In this document: positions 58,819 through 64,000 of the stretch, piece after piece | How the letters are laid out: each line of letters starts with the position of its first letter | Position numbering within the stretch: the first letter of the stretch is position 1 | NCBI RefSeq assembly: GCF_030433675.1 | Contig: NZ_JAROCB010000002.1 | Location: 310,001 to 374,000 of the forward strand | DNA: 64,000 nucleotides | Source: Leifsonia virtsii | Lineage (GTDB): Bacteria; Actinomycetota; Actinomycetes; Actinomycetales; Microbacteriaceae | Reading direction: 5' to 3' | Program-made: the position numbers and the translations under genes | Notes under the pieces: generated by a model | Database searches by the model: none | Told to the model about the DNA's origin: nothing | The model's input: only the letters and a program-made list of their open reading frames with translations

Positions 58819-60198
58819 ATGACCGAGAAGTCCACCGTGTCCGCCGAGCGCATGCACGCCGTCACCCCGGAGACCCGGGAACTCGTCGACCTGGTGCTCG
58901 AGTACTCGCGCCGCCGCATCCTGAGCGAGGACACACCGCTCGACAAGCCGCTGCCGGAGTTCGAGCTGCGCCGCCTCGCCGGGCAGACCGTCTCCGAGCG
59001 GGGGATCGGCGCCGAGCGTGCGCTCGCGCTGTTCGAGCACGTGCTCGCGCCCGCGTGCATCACGACCGATCACCCCCGCTACCTCTCGTTCATCCCGACC
59101 GCGCCGACCAAGGCCGCGACCGCGTTCGACCTGGTCGTCTCCGCCAGCGCCGTCTACGGCGGATCGTGGTTGGAGGGTTCGGGCGCCGTCTACGCCGAGA
59201 ATCAGGTGCTCTCCTGGCTCGCCTCCGAGTTCGGGCTCCCGCCCACCTCGGGCGGCGTGTTCGTGCAGGGCGGGACGCTCGGCAACCTGTCCGCGCTCGT
59301 CGCCGCACGCGACGCGGCCCGCACCGAGCGGGGCAACCCGGCCGGGCGCTGGGTCATCGTGTGCAGCTCGGAGGCGCACTCGTCGGTGTCGTCGGCGGCC
59401 CGGGTGATGGACGTGGACGTCGTCGCGGTCTCCCCCGGCGAGTCCGGCGTGCTCACCGGGGACGCGGTGCGCTCGGCGTTGGAGGAGTACGGCGACGCGG
59501 TGTTCGCGGTCGTCGCCACCGGCGGCTCCACCAACTTCGGCATCGTCGACGACATCGCCTCGATCGCGGCCCTGAAGTCGGAGTTCTCCTTCTGGTTGCA
59601 CGTCGACGGCGCCTACGGCCTCGCCGGGATGCTGTCGCCCCTCGCCCGGCACCGGTTCGCCGGCGTGGAGGACGCGGACTCCGTGATCGTCGACCCGCAC
59701 AAGTGGCTGTTCGCACCGTTCGACGCCTGCGCCCTGATCTACCGCGACCCGGAGGCCGGCCGGCGCGCCCACACCCAGCACGCCGAGTACCTCGACACCC
59801 TCACCGAGACGGTGGAGTGGAGCCCGTCCGACTACGCCGCGCACCTCACCCGGCGGGCGCGCGGTCTGCCGTTCTGGTTCTCGCTCGCCTCCCACGGCGC
59901 CGCCGCGTACCGGGACGCGGTCACCGCGTCCATCCGCCTGGCCGAGCGGATCGCCGACGAGATCGAGGGGCGGGAGGGCTTCCGTCTGGTGCGCCGGCCG
60001 CAGCTCTCGGTGGTCGTGTTCGAGCGCGAGGGCTGGAGCAAGGAGGACTATGCCGTGTGGTCCGCCCGGCTGCTGGAGGAGCAACGGGCGTTCGTCACGC
60101 CGAGCTCGCACGCCGGCCGTCCGAACACACGGTTCGCGGTGCTGAACCCGCTGACGACCTTCGAGGATCTGGTGGGCATCCTCGACACGATGGAGTGA
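58819..60198 (+). CDS. PLP-dependent amino-acid decarboxylase (group II)
   Basis: The 459-residue enzyme has the aspartate-aminotransferase fold of group II decarboxylases: PRYLSFIPTAPTKAAT at the N-terminus, VFVQGGTLGNLSALVAARD, the HVDGAYG site and the PLP lysine Lys295 in SVIVDPHKWLF. The family decarboxylates aromatic L-amino acids, glutamate or diaminobutyrate; the motif set alone does not separate these. The ATG has GGGAGG ahead at 6 bp, and a TTGCAC at 58731-58736 may be its -35. A strong terminator follows. Confidence 0.87.
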   Translation: MTEKSTVSAERMHAVTPETRELVDLVLEYSRRRILSEDTPLDKPLPEFELRRLAGQTVSERGIGAERALALFEHVLAPACITTDHPRYLSFIPTAPTKAATAFDLVVSASAVYGGSWLEGSGAVYAENQVLSWLASEFGLPPTSGGVFVQGGTLGNLSALVAARDAARTERGNPAGRWVIVCSSEAHSSVSSAARVMDVDVVAVSPGESGVLTGDAVRSALEEYGDAVFAVVATGGSTNFGIVDDIASIAALKSEFSFWLHVDGAYGLAGMLSPLARHRFAGVEDADSVIVDPHKWLFAPFDACALIYRDPEAGRRAHTQHAEYLDTLTETVEWSPSDYAAHLTRRARGLPFWFSLASHGAAAYRDAVTASIRLAERIADEIEGREGFRLVRRPQLSVVVFEREGWSKEDYAVWSARLLEEQRAFVTPSSHAGRPNTRFAVLNPLTTFEDLVGILDTME

Positions 60199-60205
60199 CG
60201 CCCGC

Positions 60206-60247
60206 AACGACGAAGGCCCCGTGCTCGCGCACGGGGCCTTCGTCGTT
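60206..60247. terminator. Bidirectional terminator between the decarboxylase and DUF6458 genes
   Basis: AACGACGAAGGCCCCGTGC (60206-60224), a TCGC loop and the exact reverse complement (60229-60247) make a 19-bp stem. The A-rich and T-rich outer ends let it work in both directions between convergent genes. Confidence 0.93.
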
Positions 60248-60261
60248 CGAGAGGGAGAGTG

Positions 60262-60516
60262 TCAGACGATGTCGTCCGACTCGCTCGAGCGTCGCGTCAC
60301 ACGCTCGCCCGTCGCAGGATCGACGGCCGTGCGGGTGGTGGCGACGGAGGAGCGACGCCGGGTGAGCAGCACGATCCCGATGATGATGCCGATGACTCCG
60401 GCGACCATCAGGATGTAGCCCACCAGGTGCAGGTCGATCCAGCCGACCTGGAGATTGAGGGCGAACGCGAGGATCGCCCCGATGACGACCAGGAAGATGC
60501 CAGCGCCGAGACTCAT
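60262..60516 (-). CDS. DUF6458 family small membrane protein
   Basis: The 84-residue protein has two transmembrane helices (SLGAGIFLVVIGAILAFAL and VGYILMVAGVIGIIIGIVLL) and a charged Arg/Ser/Thr-rich C-terminal tail with DPATGERVTRR. This is the DUF6458 pattern seen in actinobacteria. The function is unknown. It shares its strand with a 54-residue membrane protein just upstream (18 bp), so the two are probably co-transcribed. Confidence 0.87.
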   Translation of the reverse strand: MSLGAGIFLVVIGAILAFALNLQVGWIDLHLVGYILMVAGVIGIIIGIVLLTRRRSSVATTRTAVDPATGERVTRRSSESDDIV

Positions 60517-60534
60517 CCGTGCCTCCCTCCGGGC

Positions 60535-60699
60535 CTAGACCCGTCGGCTCCCGGTGAGCAGTCGCACCAGCCAGACGATCACGGCCAGGACGAGCAGGAT
60601 GATGCCCACCCACAGGAGGAAGTTCAGCGACTGCACGAAGCCTCCGGTGAGCAGCAGGATGATCGCGATGATGGCGATGATGATGAGCAGGATGTTCAT
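60535..60699 (-). CDS. Very small hydrophobic membrane protein (54 residues)
   Basis: The reverse-strand reading from the ATG at 60697-60699 gives MNILLIIIAIIAIILLLTGG, then FVQSLNFLLWVGIILLVLAV and a C-terminal TGSRRV, ending at TAG 60535-60537. It has two hydrophobic helices separated by a short polar loop. An AAAGGAC ribosome binding site lies about 10 bp upstream. It is too short for most gene callers but has a good start, normal coding bias and an operon position before DUF6458. Its role is unknown. Confidence 0.75.
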   Translation of the reverse strand: MNILLIIIAIIAIILLLTGGFVQSLNFLLWVGIILLVLAVIVWLVRLLTGSRRV

Positions 60700-60768
60700 G
60701 GAGAAGTGTCCTTTCCTAGACAGGAACCAGCAAACGACTGCTTCAATTGCCTAGCAATCCCCTTGACT

Positions 60769-61260
60769 TCAGCTCCGCTTCGGCCTAGCAGTGCGCTCCG
60801 AGGCGATGCGATCGACCGTCTCGCGCATCTTCGTGAGGAAGCGGGTCACCGTCTCCGCCTCGTCGGGGCTGAGCTCCGCGGTCGCCGCGTCGATCTGCTC
60901 CTGGGCCGCAGCCAGCAGGGGGCCCGTGTCCCCGAGCGCTGCGCCGGTCGGGACCAGCTCCACCGACCGCTTGTCGGTGCTGCTGGGCCGGCGCTCCAGG
61001 AAGCCGGCGCGCACCAGGCGGTCGACCAGCAGGGTGGTGGAGGCACTCGACACGCCGAGGTAGGCGCTCACGTCCTTCGCAAACGTCGGCCGGCCTGCTG
61101 CAGTGTTGTCGAGGATGAGGCGGAGGGCCAGCAGGTCGTTCTCCCCGATGCCCATGGCAGCCCCGGTGCGGCGGCGCATGGCGGCCTCGGCGGCACGGTA
61201 GACCTGCAGCGCCTCGAGAACGCCCGTGTCGGGCCGCGGCTGCTCCGGTTCGTGCTTCAC
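60769..61260 (-). CDS. MarR-family transcriptional regulator
   Basis: The 163-residue protein has the MarR winged helix: MGIGENDLLALRLILDNTAAGRPTFAKDVSAYLGVSSASTTLLVDRLVRAGFLERRPSSTDKRSVELVPT, with the wing RRPSSTDKRSVEL. N- and C-terminal helices form the dimer. It lies about 70 bp upstream of the 54-residue membrane protein gene on the same strand and about 100 bp from the divergent Ser/Thr kinase, so either may be a target. Confidence 0.9.
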   Translation of the reverse strand: MKHEPEQPRPDTGVLEALQVYRAAEAAMRRRTGAAMGIGENDLLALRLILDNTAAGRPTFAKDVSAYLGVSSASTTLLVDRLVRAGFLERRPSSTDKRSVELVPTGAALGDTGPLLAAAQEQIDAATAELSPDEAETVTRFLTKMRETVDRIASERTARPKRS

Positions 61261-61322
61261 TCCTCCCAGTCATCCCCACCCCGGCCGTCGGCGCAACGGG
61301 GGTGGACCCGACTGTCGGCGGA

Positions 61323-61351
61323 TTCACGGCGACGTGATCGGCGCGTATGCT
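61323..61351 (+). promoter_or_regulatory. Promoter of the Ser/Thr kinase gene, probably leaderless
   Basis: TTCACG (61323-61328) and TATGCT (61346-61351) with a 17-bp spacer place the transcription start at about 61358, the first base of the GTG start codon. No ribosome binding site is present. Confidence 0.7.
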
Positions 61352-61357
61352 CGCCCG

Positions 61358-62668
61358 GTGGACGAACGAGTGCTTCTCGACCGCTATGAACTGCGGGACC
61401 GGCTGGGCCGCGGCGGAATGGCGACGGTGTTCCGCGCGTTCGACCGGCGCCTGGAGCGCGACGTCGCCGTGAAGCTGTTCGCTCAGGGAACAGCCGTGGA
61501 CGATGCCCGACGGCGCACCGAGGCGACGATGCTCGCCCGGCTGAGCCACCCGCACCTCGTCGGACTGCACGACGCGCACCTCGCCGCCGACGGCGACAGC
61601 ACCCCGAGCTTCCTGGTGATGGAGCTCGTCGACGGGGAAGATCTGCGCACGCGGCTGGAGGACGGGCCGCTGCACCCGGAGGATGCGGTCGAGGTGCTTG
61701 CCGGCATCGCGGAGGCGCTGGTGGTCGTGCATGAGGCGGGGATGGTGCACCGGGATCTGAAGCCGGGCAACATCCTGCTCGCCGACCCCAGCGTGCCGGG
61801 CGGCCGGCCGGTCGTGAAGCTCGCCGACTTCGGCATCGCGCACCTCGTCGGCTCGGAGCGGATCACCACGATCGGCACCGTCATCGGCACGGCAGGCTAT
61901 CTCAGCCCGGAGCAGATCTACGGCGGTGAGCCGGGGCCGTCGGCGGACATCTACTCGCTCGGGCTCGTCGTGCTGGAGGCGCTGACGGGCGTGCGGGAGT
62001 ATCCGGGGACGCCGGTGGAGGCCGTGGCCGCGCGGGCGGCGCGCGACCCGCGCATCCCGGCGTCGCTGCCGGAGGACTGGCGCGGACTGCTCGGCGCGAT
62101 GACCGCGCGCGACCCGGAGCTCCGGCCGAACGCGCTGGAGGTCGCGGTCATGGCGCGCGAGCTCGCGCCCGAGCTGGAGGGCTGGGAGCCCGAGGCGGCC
62201 ACCGTCCCGCTCGGCGACACCGCGCCGACGGTCGTGCACCCGCGGGGGACTGCCGCCGCGGATGGAGCGGCGCTCGCCGCGGGCGGCGAGGCGGACGCTA
62301 CCGGCACCGGCGCGACGCGACTGCTGCCGGCCACCCGGCGTCGCCGTCGCGGCATCCTCACGGGGGGAGTGGTCGCGGGCTCCATCCTCGCGGTGGCGGC
62401 GACCCTGGCCCTCGGCAGCATGATGGCGCCGGCGAGCGAGGAGCCGCAGAGCGTCCCGACGACGCCGCGCCCGACGCCGACGGTGCAGGCGCCGCCCGCC
62501 ACGGTGACCCCGGTCGACACGACGACGGAGCAGCCGCAGCAGGAGGACACGTCGGATCAGCCGGTGCAGCAGAGCGGGCCGGCCGGCGGCGACAAGGGGA
62601 AGGGCAAGGACAAGGGCGGCGGCCCGGGCAAGGGCCACGGCGGAGGCCCCGGCAAAGGCAAGGGCTGA
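61358..62668 (+). CDS. Eukaryotic-type Ser/Thr protein kinase, membrane anchored
   Basis: The 436-residue kinase has the glycine loop LGRGGMATVFRAFD, Lys39 in VAVKLF, the catalytic loop HRDLKPGNIL (Asp133), DFGIAHL, and GTAGYLSPEQI. One transmembrane helix lies at about 332-353 (ILTGGVVAGSILAVAATLAL). The extracytoplasmic tail is short, Thr/Pro-rich and ends with a Gly/Lys repeat KGKGKDKGGGPGKG. There are no PASTA domains, so it is not a typical PknB. The leaderless GTG start is inferred from the promoter position. Confidence 0.92.
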   Translation: MDERVLLDRYELRDRLGRGGMATVFRAFDRRLERDVAVKLFAQGTAVDDARRRTEATMLARLSHPHLVGLHDAHLAADGDSTPSFLVMELVDGEDLRTRLEDGPLHPEDAVEVLAGIAEALVVVHEAGMVHRDLKPGNILLADPSVPGGRPVVKLADFGIAHLVGSERITTIGTVIGTAGYLSPEQIYGGEPGPSADIYSLGLVVLEALTGVREYPGTPVEAVAARAARDPRIPASLPEDWRGLLGAMTARDPELRPNALEVAVMARELAPELEGWEPEAATVPLGDTAPTVVHPRGTAAADGAALAAGGEADATGTGATRLLPATRRRRRGILTGGVVAGSILAVAATLALGSMMAPASEEPQSVPTTPRPTPTVQAPPATVTPVDTTTEQPQQEDTSDQPVQQSGPAGGDKGKGKDKGGGPGKGHGGGPGKGKG

Positions 62669-62707
62669 CCGCTTCCCGACCCGCCTCTTCGCCGGTACTG
62701 TCGGGGG

Positions 62708-63682
62708 GTGCCCGAGCAGACCAGGACCGCCGCGATCATCGTCAACCCGGTGAAGGTGGATGAGCCGGCCCTCCGTGAGGCGCTCGCCGCCGCCGAGCAG
62801 CGCCACGGCTGGGGCGAGACGATGTGGATCGAGACCACGGAGGACGACCCCGGCGCCGGCCAGGCGCGCGAGGCGCTCGACCGCGGCGCCGACGTCGTGA
62901 TCGCCGCGGGAGGCGACGGGACGGTGCGCACGGTCGCCGAGGCGCTGCAGGGCACGGGCGTGCCGCTCGCGCTCCTCCCTTCCGGCACGGGCAACCTGCT
63001 CGCCCGCAATCTGAATCTCACCCTCGACGACGTGGAGAACGCCCTCGACTCCGCCTTCGGCGGCGACGACCGGTCGATCGACGTCGGCGTCGTCGAGCTG
63101 CGCGACGGCGACGGCCGCACCCGCAAGCACTCGTACCTCGTCATGGCGGGCGTGGGCATCGACGCGCAGATGATCGCCGCGACCGACGACGACCTGAAGG
63201 CCCGGCACGGCTGGCTCGCCTACGTGAAGGCGATCGGGACGGTGCTGCGCGACAAGAACGAGCTTCGCCTCCGGTACGAGCTCGACAAGAAGGGCGTTCA
63301 CTCCGTGCGGGCGCACACGGTGCTGATCGGCAACTGCGGGTCGCTGCCGGCCAACATCCTCCTGCTCCCGGAGGCGGCGGTCGACGACGGCGAGTTCGAC
63401 ATCGTCGTGCTGCGTCCGGAGGGCTTCATCGGCTGGGTCCAGATCGCCGTCAAGGTCTTCTGGGAGAACGGCATCCTCCGCCGCACCACCGTCGGACGCC
63501 GGCTCATGGGCGCTGACCGCGAGGTGCGCGCGATGAACTACCTGAAGGGCCGCGAGTTCGTGATGCGGCTGAACCGGCCGCAGGAGGTCGACCTCGACGG
63601 CGACCTGTTCGGCCGCGCGTCGGCCCTGCGGACGTGGGTGGACCCGTTGAGCCTGATCGTGAAGGTGCCCCGCACCAGCTGA
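62708..63682 (+). CDS. Diacylglycerol/lipid kinase family protein
   Basis: The 324-residue protein has the DAGK catalytic domain: the nucleotide-binding AAGGDGTVRTV at residues 66-76 and LPSGTGNLLARNL at 91-103, plus FDIVVLRPEGF and a C-terminal DLDGDLFG region. It phosphorylates a lipid, most likely diacylglycerol or a related polyprenol. TACTGT ends 6 nt before the GTG start, again suggesting leaderless translation. It follows the kinase gene by 39 bp and faces the GAPDH gene. Confidence 0.9.
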   Translation: MPEQTRTAAIIVNPVKVDEPALREALAAAEQRHGWGETMWIETTEDDPGAGQAREALDRGADVVIAAGGDGTVRTVAEALQGTGVPLALLPSGTGNLLARNLNLTLDDVENALDSAFGGDDRSIDVGVVELRDGDGRTRKHSYLVMAGVGIDAQMIAATDDDLKARHGWLAYVKAIGTVLRDKNELRLRYELDKKGVHSVRAHTVLIGNCGSLPANILLLPEAAVDDGEFDIVVLRPEGFIGWVQIAVKVFWENGILRRTTVGRRLMGADREVRAMNYLKGREFVMRLNRPQEVDLDGDLFGRASALRTWVDPLSLIVKVPRTS

Positions 63683-63696
63683 TGCGCGGCACCTTC
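63661..63696. terminator. Hairpin between the lipid kinase and GAPDH genes
   Basis: GAAGGTGCC (63661-63669) pairs with GGCACCTTC (63688-63696), and inner CGCA/TGCG adds four pairs across one C-C mismatch. The loop holds the lipid kinase stop codon. There is no T-tract. It lies between convergent genes and may serve both. Confidence 0.7.
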
Positions 63697-63703
63697 ACGT
63701 GCG

Positions 63704-64000
63704 TCAGGAGCGCGCCAGCAGCTCCAGCGTGTCGACGACCCGGTTGGAGAAGCCCCACTCGTTGTCGTACCAGGCGACGACCTTGACGTGCCGGCCGTCC
63801 ACTCGGGTCAGCGCCGCGTCGAAGATCGACGAGGCCGGCTGCCCGGTGATGTCGCTCGACACCAGCGGGTCGTCGGCGTAGTCCAGGATGCCGCGCAGCG
63901 GCCCGTCGGCGGCGGCGCGGTAGGCGGCGAGCACCTCGTCGCGGGTGACGTCGCGGGTGACGGTCGTGTTCAGCTCCACGATCGAGCCGACGGGCACGGG
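63704..64000 (-). CDS. gap: Glyceraldehyde-3-phosphate dehydrogenase, C-terminal part (5' end outside window)
   Basis: The reverse-strand reading gives VGSIVELNTTVTRDV and KVVAWYDNEWGFSNRVVDTLELLARS, the C-terminal end of GAPDH. The KVVAWYDNEWGFSNR block includes the conserved Asn involved in NAD binding. About 98 residues are visible; the rest lies to the right of the window. The enzyme oxidises glyceraldehyde-3-phosphate in glycolysis. Confidence 0.95.
   Translation of the reverse strand, partial: PVPVGSIVELNTTVTRDVTRDEVLAAYRAAADGPLRGILDYADDPLVSSDITGQPASSIFDAALTRVDGRHVKVVAWYDNEWGFSNRVVDTLELLARS

Noticed and set aside
57354-60365. A 1003-residue open frame on the plus strand
   Set aside because: It runs across the TRIC and APH genes and the decarboxylase in another frame, with Arg/Pro-rich nonsense composition. 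The real genes have clear motifs.

Overview
The window is about 64 kb of very GC-rich DNA with densely packed genes, many GTG starts and ATGA/GTGA overlaps. It carries gene families typical of Actinobacteria (DUF3073, DUF6325+SHOCT, DUF6458, DUF4097-PadR, a PurD-adjacent SCP2-like protein). The mix looks like a Microbacteriaceae chromosome, with Leifsonia or a close relative as the best guess; this is inferred from gene content only. I see no rRNA, tRNA, CRISPR array, insertion sequence, phage gene or integrase. It reads as ordinary chromosomal backbone with metabolic modules.

Layout. 1-8.0 kb holds purine biosynthesis (purC, purD, purF, purM), interrupted by a SHOCT/DUF6325 pair, an alditol-oxidase-like flavoenzyme and small proteins. 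8.0-16.2 kb holds a secreted Ig/Calx-beta protein, an ABC-2 exporter with a DesK/DesR-type two-component system, DUF3073, a flavin monooxygenase-like protein, a secreted protein and an L,D-transpeptidase. 16.2-23.8 kb is a LacI-controlled sugar uptake operon: binding protein, two permeases, a peptidase E-like protein and a glycogen-debranching-like enzyme. 23.9-34.2 kb holds a DUF4097/PadR module, an APC permease, a TDT transporter with a CGNR protein, an MBL-fold hydrolase, a TipA-like MerR regulator and a YczE/MocR divergent pair. 34.4-44.2 kb holds a large RND exporter and the complete histidine utilisation set hutG, hutI, hutU, hutH with an IclR regulator. 44.2-50.8 kb holds stress functions: GNAT, Dps, Hsp20 under a CIRCE element, a PYROXD2-like oxidoreductase, a DEAD-box helicase with a long repetitive N-terminus, and MarR. 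50.9-64 kb holds a pyruvate oxidase and an aldehyde dehydrogenase on divergent strands, CspA with a structured leader, a TRIC-type channel, an APH-type kinase, a PLP decarboxylase, small membrane proteins, a Ser/Thr kinase, a lipid kinase and the end of a GAPDH gene.

Regulation is unusually readable. There are paired LacI operators, paired PadR operators, a MerR promoter with a 19-bp spacer containing a palindrome, a 16-bp palindrome shared by hutG and the hutH/iclR gap, a CIRCE element, a MocR-type palindrome, and many starts that sit 6-8 nt after a -10-like hexamer, which suggests leaderless mRNAs.

The least explained signal is a family of long hairpins at gene ends: four copies with nearly identical arms and one related variant. 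Four of the five lie between convergent genes. I found no clear case of an entirely new multi-gene system; the hairpin family, the cspA leader hairpin and the predicted hut regulon are the best leads.
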